A DNA stretch of 34,853 bases. Source: Bacteroidia bacterium (GTDB lineage Bacteria; Bacteroidota; Bacteroidia; Cytophagales; JAAEPT01). A model generated the notes under the pieces. It worked only from the letters and a program-made list of their open reading frames with translations. It was not told the DNA's origin and searched no databases. Where the stretch lies: NCBI GenBank assembly GCA_030431525.1, contig JAUIJC010000042.1, positions 1 to 34,853 of the forward strand, given 5' to 3'. Below, piece after piece: positions 23,491-31,806 of this stretch (position 1 is its first letter; each line of letters starts with the position of its first letter). Both the position numbers and the translations under genes were made by a program.

Positions 23491-24000
23491 ATGCCCCGCC
23501 AACTCACCCACGAAGAGGTCATCATCAACCAACGTCAATTTCCTGTCCGCGTTCTTTGTGACAACATCACCACCCCAGCCAATGTGGGCATGATTTTCAG
23601 AATTTGTGAGGGCCTTGGTGTAGAGAAAATCCACTTGGGAGGAGAAACCACTCGCCCTCCTCACAAAAGACTCCAAAAGGCCTCCCGATCCACAGAAAAC
23701 TACATCGCCTACGAAAGCAACCCAGACCTGCTTTCCTGCATCAATTCCCTAAAGGAAGAAGGTTATACCATCATTGCCGTTGAGCTGACGGACAACAGTC
23801 AGGATGTGCGTAAGTTTAGTTTCAAAAGTGAAGAAAAAGTCGCCTTGGTTGTTGGGGCCGAGGCCGAGGGCGTTTCACAAGAAGTGTTGGATTTGACCGA
23901 CCATTGTGTGGAGATTCCGCTCTTCGGAAAAAACTCCTCGCTTAATGTAGCTACCGCACTCAGCATTGCACTGTATGAAGCAGTAAGGCAGTTTGACTAA
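23491..24000 (+). CDS. TrmH (SpoU) family RNA methyltransferase
   Basis: A 169-residue SPOUT methyltransferase with all three motifs: TPANVGMIFRICEGLGV with the catalytic Arg, VVGAEAEGVS, and PLFGKNSSLNVATALSIALYE in the AdoMet-binding knot. Expected reaction: 2'-O-methylation of tRNA or rRNA ribose. A basic stretch TRPPHKRLQKASRSTENYI probably contacts RNA. It differs clearly from the family member at 17971-18432, so they are not recent duplicates. It begins 47 bp after the CDF gene and is followed 29 bp later by the TPR gene, suggesting one transcript. Confidence 0.92.
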   Translation: MPRQLTHEEVIINQRQFPVRVLCDNITTPANVGMIFRICEGLGVEKIHLGGETTRPPHKRLQKASRSTENYIAYESNPDLLSCINSLKEEGYTIIAVELTDNSQDVRKFSFKSEEKVALVVGAEAEGVSQEVLDLTDHCVEIPLFGKNSSLNVATALSIALYEAVRQFD

Positions 24001-24029
24001 ACTTCCACTTTGGACTTTATCCCCCTATC

Positions 24030-24551
24030 ATGTATTCACCAATTATTAGAGTTCTTCTTGGAATCTTATGCATAGTCATGAGCGCCATCCTTTACCTTGG
24101 TGGGAAAACATGGGAATTCATGATTCCGATACTGGGCATAATCATGCTCATCTGGGGACATTTTAAACATGGAACTGTGTATTTGGCCTTCCGACATCTC
24201 AAGAAGAAAAATTTCCAAAAAGCAGAGCAACTCCTTTCCAAGATTAAGAATCCCGAACTCTTAGATAAAAGCCAAAAGGGGTATTTCTATATGTCCATGG
24301 GATTCATTGAACTCCACAAACAGAATTTAGACGAAGGGAATCAGAACCTTACTAAAGCGCTGGAAATCGGACTTAGAACTGAAAACGACCAAGCCCTTGT
24401 CAACCTACAATTGGCTGGTATCTCCTATCAAAAGGGGAATTTTCAAAAGGCAACGCATTTTCTTGAACAGGCCAAATCCTGTCAACACAAGCCATTAATT
24501 GCTCAAGAAATTCAACGCTTAGAAACCGATTTAAGAAATCACGACTCATAA
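24030..24551 (+). CDS. Membrane-anchored TPR protein
   Basis: A 173-residue protein. Two hydrophobic segments at the N-terminus (IIRVLLGILCIVMSAILYLG and FMIPILGIIMLIWGHF) form a hairpin anchor, followed by roughly three tetratricopeptide-type helical pairs, for example YLAFRHLKKKNFQKAEQLLSKI, KGYFYMSMGFIELHKQNLDEGNQNLTKALEIG and ALVNLQLAGISYQKGNFQKATHFLEQAKS. TPRs mediate protein contacts; the partner is unknown. It is last in a probable unit with the CDF and methyltransferase genes and ends at a strong terminator. Confidence 0.8.
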   Translation: MYSPIIRVLLGILCIVMSAILYLGGKTWEFMIPILGIIMLIWGHFKHGTVYLAFRHLKKKNFQKAEQLLSKIKNPELLDKSQKGYFYMSMGFIELHKQNLDEGNQNLTKALEIGLRTENDQALVNLQLAGISYQKGNFQKATHFLEQAKSCQHKPLIAQEIQRLETDLRNHDS

Positions 24552-24573
24552 GAAACTATGAGTTCAAAAAAAT

Positions 24574-24605
24574 AAAAAGGCCAGCTCTTCAAAGCTGGCC
24601 TTTTT
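24574..24605. terminator. Bidirectional terminator
   Basis: AAAAAGGCCAGCT (24574-24586) pairs with AGCTGGCCTTTTT (24593-24605) around a 6-nt loop. It serves both the TPR gene and the convergent small membrane gene at 24613. Confidence 0.92.
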
Positions 24606-24612
24606 GCAATGC

Positions 24613-24801
24613 TCAAGCGGCATTGGCCCAATTATTAAATCTGATCAGCATCAGGCAAAGGACGCCTAAGCCAAGGGGGAAATAGAAGAATTCTACCAAT
24701 TCAGCAAGTTGGATAGAACGAGAGCCTACTTCATACATCAGCAGAGAAGCAGACAAGGCTACACCAGCCACGATTTTTAGTATAGAGTTGCTCATAAGCA
24801 T
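24613..24801 (-). CDS. Small two-helix membrane protein
   Basis: A 62-residue protein with two predicted membrane helices, ILKIVAGVALSASLLMY and FFYFPLGLGVLCLMLIRF, joined by a polar loop and ending NNWANAA. I start at the ATG at 24801; ATG 24795 is equally likely, and starts further upstream (to 24909) add a sequence that looks non-coding. No family is recognised. It is leftward, alone, and ends eight bases from a bidirectional terminator, which supports a real transcript. Confidence 0.6.
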   Translation of the reverse strand: MLMSNSILKIVAGVALSASLLMYEVGSRSIQLAELVEFFYFPLGLGVLCLMLIRFNNWANAA

Positions 24802-25012
24802 CGGGGTTTTAAGGTGGCTAAAAAACTCTCTTTGAAGGAAATACATCAAAAATCTCACCAATAACGACAGCGTGTACCTTCCTTGAGTCAATACAAAAAA
24901 TAGCCGCAACCTTGCCCCTTGTTTTAATTACAAAATGATGGCAAAAATCACCCCAAGCAGGATGTGACTTTTCCTGAAAAAAGTTATACTTTTAAAATAA
25001 AGTAATATTACT

Positions 25013-25492
25013 ATGGATTATCATTTATCAAAAATAGGAAGCGAGCTTGCCCAAATTTTAGACACAGAAGATTATGGCTGGCTTTCGGAAAATGAATTTG
25101 TGCTTTTTGAAAGGGTCAAAGACTATATCATCTGTATTTATAAGGATTTCCCCATCGTCAACCTTCCCACTGCCAAGCGAATTGCAGCTGCCAGAAAAGA
25201 GGCCATGGCCAAAATGGGGCAAGAAAAGGTCTTCATTTTTGTGGATATGACCACTGTGAAAAAATCGACTCCCGAAGCGCGAGATTTCTACGACCTTCCA
25301 GAAGAAACAGCGGGAATCCACTCAGTGGCCCTTTATACTGAATCACTTTTGGCTTTTGTGGTAGGTTCATTCTATTTCAAAATGTCCAAGTTCAAAGGCT
25401 TATCCCAGCAGGTCTTTATGAATAAGAAAAAGGCCTTGGATTGGCTGGAAAAAAGTAAGCTGAAACAAGACGCGCTAAGAATCGCTTCCTAA
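25013..25492 (+). CDS. STAS/SpoIIAA-like domain protein
   Basis: A 159-residue protein resembling the SpoIIAA/STAS-like fold seen in Cytophagales genomes (DUF7793-like). Beta-alpha units are visible: FERVKDYIICIYKDFPIVNLPTAKRIAAARKEAMAKMG, KVFIFVDMTTVKKSTPEARDFYDL, then SVALYTESLLAFVVGSFYFKMS. The TAxx-FIFVDMTTVKKSTPEAR arrangement recalls the anti-sigma antagonist phosphorylation loop, but I cannot identify a phosphorylatable Ser with confidence. Function unknown; a regulatory or lipid-contact role is possible. It converges with the TerD cluster, with a terminator between. Confidence 0.7.
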   Translation: MDYHLSKIGSELAQILDTEDYGWLSENEFVLFERVKDYIICIYKDFPIVNLPTAKRIAAARKEAMAKMGQEKVFIFVDMTTVKKSTPEARDFYDLPEETAGIHSVALYTESLLAFVVGSFYFKMSKFKGLSQQVFMNKKKALDWLEKSKLKQDALRIAS

Positions 25493-25520
25493 AGCAGCCT
25501 GTCATTTCTCTATAAATGAA

Positions 25521-25554
25521 AAACCCCCAATGCTGTCTCGAACATCGGGGGTTT
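25521..25554. terminator. Bidirectional terminator between STAS gene and ter cluster
   Basis: AAACCCCC pairs with GGGGGTTT and the stem extends through AATG/CATC with one mismatch; T-rich sequence follows on both sides. It ends the rightward STAS-like gene and the leftward ter cluster. Confidence 0.8.
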
Positions 25555-25573
25555 AAATTTTCCTTAAGACAAC

Positions 25574-26185
25574 TTAAAAGTTTGTCTTGATATAGTCAAT
25601 GGTTTCCTTGATATCATTTGCTGGAACGGGATCACCGATGGCCTCGAACTTCCAATCGCCGTTTTCACGGATAAGGCGTCCCATAATCATGGAAATAAAG
25701 CCTTTGTATGAAGCGTCAGCGGAAAGGTTAAAGTTCGCCAACACATCCTCCACACGGTTTGGTGTGCCCTCAAAGATGCGAATCTTTGAATAAGGGATAT
25801 TGGCAAAATCCACCTTGTTGTAAGAGTTCAAATAGAAGTAAACCTCATCAACTTGAGCAGGCATCTTGTCAAGATTGACGCGAATTACTTCGTTATCAAG
25901 TCCGTCATCACCACCCTCATCTCCTGTTAGGTCGTCACCGCTGTGGATAACTGCACCTGTCTTGGAGCGAAGTTTATTGTAATAAACAGTTTCCAAGGCG
26001 TTTTTGGAGCCGTCAAAAAGGGTGACACTACCGTCGAGGTCCACAGACTTGTTTTGGCCCATGAAAAGGGCTGAAATTCCTGAACGCTTGATGGCTCCCC
26101 AGTTGAGTCCCACACAAACGCTCGACAACTTCTTACCAGCTTTCTCCAACTTAATGGAGCTACCTTTTTTAAGATTAATTGCCAT
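25574..26185 (-). CDS. TerD family protein, TerZ-like (fifth of cluster)
   Basis: A 203-residue TerD-domain protein of the longer TerZ-like subtype. Calcium-binding acidic stretches are at residues 49-53 (DLDGS) and 81-99 (HSGDDLTGDEGGDDGLDNE). The N-terminus MAINLKKGSSIKLEKAGKKL is the family start. TerD proteins bind calcium and are linked to tellurite, phage and envelope stress resistance; the mechanism is unresolved. It is the last gene of the leftward cluster, starting 5 bp after the stop of the preceding terD gene, so the two are surely cotranscribed. Its closest relative here is the protein at 27429-28067. Confidence 0.93.
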   Translation of the reverse strand: MAINLKKGSSIKLEKAGKKLSSVCVGLNWGAIKRSGISALFMGQNKSVDLDGSVTLFDGSKNALETVYYNKLRSKTGAVIHSGDDLTGDEGGDDGLDNEVIRVNLDKMPAQVDEVYFYLNSYNKVDFANIPYSKIRIFEGTPNRVEDVLANFNLSADASYKGFISMIMGRLIRENGDWKFEAIGDPVPANDIKETIDYIKTNF

Positions 26186-26190
26186 ACCGA

Positions 26191-26751
26191 TTAACCATAA
26201 ACGTTTACGTAGCCCTCCAAACCTTTGGTAGAACCGATTCCCAAAGCTTCAAATTCCCATTCGCCGTTATTGCGCTTGAACTTGCCGAACTCCATATCCG
26301 TGCTCAATGGTGCGTCAGCGTCCAAGTCATAGCGAAGGATTTCGCGCTGGTTTTCTACGTCCACCACGCGGATGTAAGCGTCCTCCAACAAACCGAAATT
26401 GTGATTGCGACCTGCTGCATCATGGATAGAAGCCACAACGAGTACTTCCTGTACGGCGTTGTCTAAAGATTCCATGTTGAAGAGGACCATTTCATCGTCA
26501 CCTTCTCCAGCACCAGAACGGTTGTCGCCAGTGTGCTCTACAGAGCCGTCTGGTGACTTGAGGTTGTTATAAAAAATGAAGTGGCTGTCGCTAACAAGCT
26601 TGCCGTTTTGGTTGAGCAAAAACACGGAAGCGTCCAAGTCAAGCTGGTTGCCTTCCTTAAACTCCCAACCCAAACCAATCATTACTTTTTTCAAGCCTGG
26701 CTCCTTTTTGGTGAGGTTGAAGCGTCCTCCTTTTTGAAGATTGATAGCCAT
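26191..26751 (-). CDS. terD: TerD family protein (fourth of cluster)
   Basis: A 186-residue TerD protein of the short subtype. It opens MAINLQKGGRFNLTKKEPGL and has calcium-site segments DLDAS (38-42) and EHTGDNRSGAGEGDDE (72-87), then the GHNFG-like RNHNFGLLEDAYIRVVDV. All predicted ligands are kept. It is highly similar to the proteins at 26803 and 28156, evidence of tandem duplication. The 51-bp gap upstream carries a palindromic repeat (26768-26793) that splits the operon spacing. Confidence 0.94.
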   Translation of the reverse strand: MAINLQKGGRFNLTKKEPGLKKVMIGLGWEFKEGNQLDLDASVFLLNQNGKLVSDSHFIFYNNLKSPDGSVEHTGDNRSGAGEGDDEMVLFNMESLDNAVQEVLVVASIHDAAGRNHNFGLLEDAYIRVVDVENQREILRYDLDADAPLSTDMEFGKFKRNNGEWEFEALGIGSTKGLEGYVNVYG

Positions 26752-26767
26752 AATTTTTTTGATTTAT

Positions 26768-26793
26768 GAGACAGGGCAATGCCCTGTCTCTAC
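26768..26793 (-). repeat. GTAG-prefixed palindrome in ter operon spacer
   Basis: GAGACAGGGC-aat-GCCCTGTCTC is a perfect 10-bp-arm palindrome. On the - strand it begins GTAGAGAC, matching the prefix style of the palindromes at 8433, 8490 and 34649. It lies between two terD genes; no T run follows on the transcribed strand, so it would be a hairpin in the polycistronic message. Confidence 0.85.
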
Positions 26794-26802
26794 ATGCCGT
26801 GA

Positions 26803-27363
26803 TCAGGCGTAAACATTCACATAGCCCTGAAGCCCTTTGGAGGTTCCGACCCCAACAGCTTCAAAAATCCATTCGCCATCCACCTTTTTAAAGCGACCAA
26901 ACTCAGCCTCGGTGCTCAATGGATTTTCTTGGTCAAGATTGAAGCGAAGGATTTCCCTTTGGTTATCCACATTGACCACGCGGATAAAGGCCTCGCTGAG
27001 CAATCCAAAATTGTGACCCAACACATCCGCATCATGGATGGAAACAAGGATTACAATTTCTTCAACTTCTTGGTTAATGGTTTCAAGGTTGAATAGAATC
27101 ATCTCGTCATCACCTTCCCCCACCCCTGTGCGGTTATCGCCCGTGTGTTCCACAGCACCGTCTGGTGACTTTAGGTTGTTGTAGAAAACGAAGTATTCAT
27201 CGGCGATGAGCTTGCCGTTTTTACCCAGCAAAAAGGCTGATGCGTCCAAGTCGATGGAAGCCCCTTGTTTGAACTCCCAGCCCAAACCAATCATCACCTT
27301 TTTCAATCCAGGCTCCTTTTTGGTCAAGTTGAGCCTTCCCCCTTTTGAAAGATTAATTGCCAT
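26803..27363 (-). CDS. terD: TerD family protein (third of cluster)
   Basis: A 186-residue TerD protein. Start MAINLSKGGRLNLTKKEPGL; acidic calcium sites DLDAS (38-42) and EHTGDNRTGVGEGDDE (72-87); VSIHDADVLGHNFGLLSEAFIRVVNV in the second half. It belongs to the short subtype with the proteins at 26191 and 28156. It is separated by 65 bp from the TerZ-like gene upstream. Expected to be a soluble or membrane-peripheral calcium-binding stress protein; no specific activity can be assigned. Confidence 0.94.
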   Translation of the reverse strand: MAINLSKGGRLNLTKKEPGLKKVMIGLGWEFKQGASIDLDASAFLLGKNGKLIADEYFVFYNNLKSPDGAVEHTGDNRTGVGEGDDEMILFNLETINQEVEEIVILVSIHDADVLGHNFGLLSEAFIRVVNVDNQREILRFNLDQENPLSTEAEFGRFKKVDGEWIFEAVGVGTSKGLQGYVNVYA

Positions 27364-27428
27364 TGTTGTTATGATTAAAAAAAACAGGCGTCAATCAATG
27401 AAGCCATTAGCTTGGCCTCTGCACCTGC

Positions 27429-28067
27429 TTAAAAATAATTCTTGATGTATTGAATAGTTTCCTTGATGTCCTTGGCTGGAACAGGCTTACCAATCGCCTC
27501 AAACTTCCACCCACCATCAGCGCGATAAAGGCGACCCATCACCATGGACACGAAACCTTTGTAATCGGGATCAGACGAGAGGTTCATTGTTGCCAACACG
27601 TCATCCACCCGCTTCGGGGTTCCCTCATACACCCTGATGTGCGAATATGGCACATCCGCAAAATCCACTTGGTTATAGGAGTTCAAGTAAAAGAACACCT
27701 CTTTCACTTCGGAATCAATGCGGTCAGTGTTCACGCGGATAATCTCGTTGTCGAGGCCATCATCGCCGTACTCATCACCCACCAAGTCATCACCGCTGTG
27801 GATGATAGCGCCAGAGGTGCTTCGCAACTTATTGTAGTAGACTGTTTCCAAATGACGCTTTCCCTCGCCAAAGAGGCTCACAGAGGCGTCCAAATCCACA
27901 GCCTTATTCCTCCCAAAGATCAATGCGGTAATCCCAGTGCGCGAAATAGCGCCCCAGTTTACCCCAATGCAGACATTGGAGAGATTTTTACCGTCCTTTT
28001 CTAATTTGATGGAGTTTCCCTTTTTCAGGTCAATTCCTCCTCCACTTTTCGATATCGATATCGCCAT
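27429..28067 (-). CDS. TerD family protein, TerZ-like (second of cluster)
   Basis: A 212-residue TerZ-like protein. Compared with its paralogue at 25574 it has an insertion at the N-terminus (MAISISKSGGGIDLKKGNSI). Calcium-site segments are DLDAS (58-62) and HSGDDLVGDEYGDDGLDNE, followed by VFFYLNSYNQVDFADVPYSHIRVYEGTP, which matches the paralogue closely. The alternation short-TerZ-short-short-TerZ in the cluster suggests that a block was duplicated. It is separated by 88 bp from the first terD gene. Confidence 0.93.
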   Translation of the reverse strand: MAISISKSGGGIDLKKGNSIKLEKDGKNLSNVCIGVNWGAISRTGITALIFGRNKAVDLDASVSLFGEGKRHLETVYYNKLRSTSGAIIHSGDDLVGDEYGDDGLDNEIIRVNTDRIDSEVKEVFFYLNSYNQVDFADVPYSHIRVYEGTPKRVDDVLATMNLSSDPDYKGFVSMVMGRLYRADGGWKFEAIGKPVPAKDIKETIQYIKNYF

Positions 28068-28155
28068 AAAAGTACTGTGGTTTAAAAATCACATTGACAT
28101 ATACCCTAAAGGCCAAACATGAAATGGTAAGCCTTGAAACTGAGCATTAGCTCAA

Positions 28156-28716
28156 TTAGGCATAAACGTCAATAAAGCCTTGAAGCCCTTTGTTGCCACC
28201 AACACCGATTGCCTCAAACACCCATTCGCCATCTTCCTTGCGGAGCTTACCAAATTCCATTTCGGTGTTCAATGGGTTCTCGGCATCAAGGTCATAGCGC
28301 AAGATTTCACGCTGAGTCTCCACATCAACAATGCGGATATAGGCATCATCAAGCAAACCAAAATTATGGTTTCTGGACTGTGCATCATGGATACTGGCCA
28401 CAACCACTACCTCATCGATGCTTGGGTTGACTGTCTCCATGTTGAAGAGAATCATCTCGTCATCGCCCTCACCAATGCCTGTGCGGTTATCCCCAGTGTG
28501 CTCCACAGAGCCATCTGGCGAACGAAGGTTGTTGTAAAACACAAAGTACTCGTCGGCAACCAATTTCTTATTGCTTCCCAACAAAAATGCGGAAGCGTCC
28601 AAATCGAGGTGGTTCCCCTCCTTAAATTCCCAACCAAGGCCAATCATTACCTTTTTCAGCCCTGGCTCCTTTTTCGTAAGGTTAAATTTTCCTCCTTTTG
28701 ATAGATTGATACTCAT
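28156..28716 (-). CDS. terD: TerD family protein (first of cluster)
   Basis: A 186-residue TerD protein, start chosen at the ATG at 28716 because it gives the family opening MSINLSKGGKFNLTKKEPGL and exactly the length of the two short paralogues; an in-frame ATG at 28773 adds 19 unlike residues. Calcium-site segments DLDAS and EHTGDNRTGIGEGDDE are intact. It follows the PspA-like gene after 100 bp, which is long enough for an internal promoter although I see no good one. It is probably cotranscribed with the rest. Confidence 0.94.
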   Translation of the reverse strand: MSINLSKGGKFNLTKKEPGLKKVMIGLGWEFKEGNHLDLDASAFLLGSNKKLVADEYFVFYNNLRSPDGSVEHTGDNRTGIGEGDDEMILFNMETVNPSIDEVVVVASIHDAQSRNHNFGLLDDAYIRIVDVETQREILRYDLDAENPLNTEMEFGKLRKEDGEWVFEAIGVGGNKGLQGFIDVYA

Positions 28717-28816
28717 ATACTTAAATGATCGTGTACTCAAAAAACTTCTATTCAAGTCCCTACAAGGTATCATATTGTCCTAAAAACTCATAATACCCTA
28801 ACGAATTCAGGACAAC

Positions 28817-29872
28817 TTAATCCTTGCCAAAAAACTGGTCAAGCTTATTCTTCTTATCGTCGTTATCCTCCTTTTTTTTATCGAAAAAGCCTTTAATGCG
28901 CTTTTCATTCTCTTTTTTCAACGCCTCCTCCTCTGGAGTACTTTTAGGCTTTTCCTCCTCCTTGGGAGATGACTGGTTTCCAAAGAATTTAGATAACTTA
29001 TCCTGACTCGGAGCTTGTGGTGCACTGGATTGGTCAGCAAAGAAATCCTGAAGCTTGTCCTTTTCCAGCGCAGGTGTTCCTTTTTGCTCTTGTAATTGAG
29101 CCAACAATTCCGCTTTGCGCTTGTTCTGCTCCACATTCGCCTGCGGAGCATTCGTGGACTTCATGCCTTTGAAAATGGCGTCCATCTTCTTAGCCTGCGC
29201 CGCTTCATTGGCCTTTCGCACTTCTTCCTTCTCTCGCTCGATGGCTTGGTTCAGCTTTTCGATGGGATCCTCCTCCACTGGACTCTCAAAAGAAGAAACT
29301 GGCCCCAAGTCATTTCCACTGATTTGCGCCAAGGCCTCTGCCCGAGCCTCAGAATCCGCCACTTGGTCCTCATACTCAGAAAACTCTGAAGAATTCTCCA
29401 AGTCCATAAAGGCTTGTGCCACATCCGCCTTACTGGAAGCATTTTCCAATTTGGCCTTCAGCAAAACCTTCTTGGCTTGAGCCTCCTCCAAACGGACACG
29501 CATCATGGCCACTTGCTCCTGCATTTGACGCAGGGAAGCCTTTACCTTTCGGTGAACTTCCTGATAGTTGGCCACTTGGCGATCCATGATCTCCTTTTCC
29601 TCCAACACGTCGGCCGCCTCATCCCTCCGATTCATGTTGGCCAGCTTTTTGGCTCTACTAAAGAGCTTGTCAGAACTATCCTTGAGACCCGTAATTTTGT
29701 GACGAAGGTCTGATTCTGTCTTCTTAGACTCCTGCAGAGAACTCTCGCCAGCCAAAATGGAGCGTTCAATTTCCTGAATCGCCAAATCCAGTGCTTGGTC
29801 TGCCGATCCTTCTCCTGAGCTCTCCTCACGGTCGAGCCTCTCAAACAACCACTTATTGAGTTTTGATAACAT
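28817..29872 (-). CDS. PspA/IM30-like coiled-coil protein with repeated FF-motif tail
   Basis: A 351-residue protein. Residues about 1-185 resemble the PspA/IM30 family: an amphipathic N-terminus (MLSKLNKWLFERLD) followed by long heptad-rich helices (for example MDRQVANYQEVHRKVKASLR, then MQEQVAMMRVRLEEAQAKKV). PspA proteins form ESCRT-III-like polymers on damaged membranes. Residues 186-351 are an added low-complexity charged tail that repeats a short motif four times: KLQDFF (273-278), KLSKFF (292-297), RIKGFF (325-330) and KLDQFF (343-348). The N-terminal helix KLNKWLF is loosely similar. It is the first gene of the leftward cluster with five TerD proteins, which suggests a joint membrane stress role; the tail motifs may bind TerD proteins or membrane, which is inference. 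Confidence 0.85.
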   Translation of the reverse strand: MLSKLNKWLFERLDREESSGEGSADQALDLAIQEIERSILAGESSLQESKKTESDLRHKITGLKDSSDKLFSRAKKLANMNRRDEAADVLEEKEIMDRQVANYQEVHRKVKASLRQMQEQVAMMRVRLEEAQAKKVLLKAKLENASSKADVAQAFMDLENSSEFSEYEDQVADSEARAEALAQISGNDLGPVSSFESPVEEDPIEKLNQAIEREKEEVRKANEAAQAKKMDAIFKGMKSTNAPQANVEQNKRKAELLAQLQEQKGTPALEKDKLQDFFADQSSAPQAPSQDKLSKFFGNQSSPKEEEKPKSTPEEEALKKENEKRIKGFFDKKKEDNDDKKNKLDQFFGKD

Positions 29873-30121
29873 CTTCTAAAATCCAGCCTATGGAAAAAAT
29901 ACTCCTTACATCGAAAGATGCCAAGTAGCTGGCCTATTCCGTAGCGTATTAGCCGAATTTAAGGGCTTATCGAGCAAAACACAACTCCAAGCCATGCAAC
30001 CCAAAACGGCTTTTACAAGTTTACTGAAGAGACAGCTCCTGTTTTTCAATCCTTTTATTTAAGCGGATACTCCAACACTACTTGCATCCCCATTTTCTGA
30101 TATCCGATATATCCTTTTAAT

Positions 30122-31783
30122 ATGAAACAGCAACGCAATAGCCGAACCGAAATCTTTTTACCATTGCTCATCGTGATGGCCCTTTGTGGTGGCATATTAA
30201 TCGGGCTATCGCTGGGGAATTTTCAGGCGCCTGTCACTATTGTACAAAAGTCTTCCAACACCTTTGAACAGGTCTTGAATCTATTACATGAGGATTACGT
30301 GGACTCGGTTGACACCCAAAAACTGACTGAAAAGGCCATCAAAAGCGCCTTGGAAGAGCTTGACCCACACACCAACTTCATCCCAGCCCAAGACCAAGAG
30401 ATGGCTCATGCCCACTTGGAAGGTGATTTCGAAGGCGTAGGGATTGAATTCAACGTTATCCACGATACTCTTTATGTCATCTCTCCCATTGAAGGCGGCC
30501 CTTCCAAAAAGGCTGGCGTGATGGCGGGCGATAAAATCGTTGAGGTGGACGGAAAAAATATTGCAGGGCCATCACTGGATATGCGTAATATTTTTCACCT
30601 GCTGCGTGGCCCAAAAGGTTCCAAAGTAAAGGTTGGTGTTGCCCGACAAGGCATTGCCGAAGTCATCCACTTTGATATTGTCCGCGATCGCATTCCATCA
30701 CATTCTGTGGAATCAGCTATCATGCTGGATGACGTAACTGGTTACATCAAGGTCACCCGCTTTGCTTCCAATACTTATGAGGAGTTCTATCAAGCCCTCC
30801 ACAACTTAAATGAAAAAGGAATGGAGCAACTTGTTCTTGACCTGAGGGACAATGGCGGAGGTTATATGAATGTGGCCATCAACATGGTGGACGAGCTGCT
30901 GGAGCGTGGAAAGATGATCGTTTACACCGACGGAAAATCCGACAAGTACGATGAAAAGCACCATGCTTTTCGGCATGGCATTTTCGAAGACAAGCCTCTG
31001 ATTATCCTGATCAATGAACATAGCGCCTCAGCCTCGGAGATTCTTTCTGGTGCCTTGCAGGACAATGACAGGGCCCTGCTTGTTGGCCGTCGCTCTTTCG
31101 GAAAGGGATTGGTACAGATTCCCATCCAACTCAAGGACGGATCAGAAGTGCGCATGACCATTTCTCGCTACTACACGCCAAGTGGGCGCTCCATCCAAAA
31201 GCCGTTCAACGGCGACCGAGAAGAATACAAGAAAGATTATGCCCTAAGACTGAAAAATGGGGAACTGTTCTTTGAAGACAGCATTCAAGTGAATGATTCG
31301 CTGCTTTACAAAACAGCGTTGGGACGGCCTGTTTATGGAGGCGGAGGTATCATCCCAGACGTTTTTGTGGCCAAGGACACCTCCTTCCACAGCGGCTTCC
31401 TACAAGAACTTCTTAAGGAAAAAATGCTCCAGCGCTATGCCATTGAATTTGCAAACAATAACAGAAAACGATTGGAGAACCTTACCCTGAAAGAATACGC
31501 TGCCTTTTTCGAGCTCCCATCAAAGAGCTTTGACAGCTTTGTAAGCAAAGCCGAACAGGAAGGCATCCAAGGTTCTTCGGAAGAGGTTTTGACATCGGCC
31601 AACTACATCAAAACTGAACTCAAGGCATTGATTGCACGACAAATCTGGGGACAGGATGGTTACACGCATGTCAACAACCAGCAGGACCAAATGGTCTTGA
31701 AAGCACTAAACCTCTTCAATGAGAAAAATGAACCCATTTTGACAATGGAGCGAGAAAAGAAAAAGGAAATGGCTGCTCAGTAA
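30122..31783 (+). CDS. S41 family C-terminal processing peptidase
   Basis: A 553-residue protease with a single N-terminal membrane/signal segment (IFLPLLIVMALCGGILIGLSLG), so it acts in the periplasm. The PDZ domain spans about residues 95-185 (GVGIEFNVIHDTLYVISPIEGGP, then AGDKIVEVDG), followed by the S41 core with LVLDLRDNGGGY. The catalytic dyad is Ser303 in EHSASASEIL and Lys328 in RSFGKGLVQ, 25 residues apart as in CtpA and Prc. Such proteases clip C-termini of periplasmic proteins and peptidoglycan enzymes. The C-terminal ~150 residues are an extension. It diverges from the PspA-like gene across a 249-bp region (29873-30121) in which I see no clear promoter or gene, and it is followed by repeat copy 4. 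Confidence 0.95.
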   Translation: MKQQRNSRTEIFLPLLIVMALCGGILIGLSLGNFQAPVTIVQKSSNTFEQVLNLLHEDYVDSVDTQKLTEKAIKSALEELDPHTNFIPAQDQEMAHAHLEGDFEGVGIEFNVIHDTLYVISPIEGGPSKKAGVMAGDKIVEVDGKNIAGPSLDMRNIFHLLRGPKGSKVKVGVARQGIAEVIHFDIVRDRIPSHSVESAIMLDDVTGYIKVTRFASNTYEEFYQALHNLNEKGMEQLVLDLRDNGGGYMNVAINMVDELLERGKMIVYTDGKSDKYDEKHHAFRHGIFEDKPLIILINEHSASASEILSGALQDNDRALLVGRRSFGKGLVQIPIQLKDGSEVRMTISRYYTPSGRSIQKPFNGDREEYKKDYALRLKNGELFFEDSIQVNDSLLYKTALGRPVYGGGGIIPDVFVAKDTSFHSGFLQELLKEKMLQRYAIEFANNNRKRLENLTLKEYAAFFELPSKSFDSFVSKAEQEGIQGSSEEVLTSANYIKTELKALIARQIWGQDGYTHVNNQQDQMVLKALNLFNEKNEPILTMEREKKKEMAAQ

Positions 31784-31806
31784 ATTCTACTGAGATTGGA
31801 TGATGG

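Noticed and set aside
27450-28701. Frames antisense to terD genes (184 and 173 codons)
   Set aside because: They mirror the conserved TerD coding sequence and are similar to each other only because the terD genes are paralogues.
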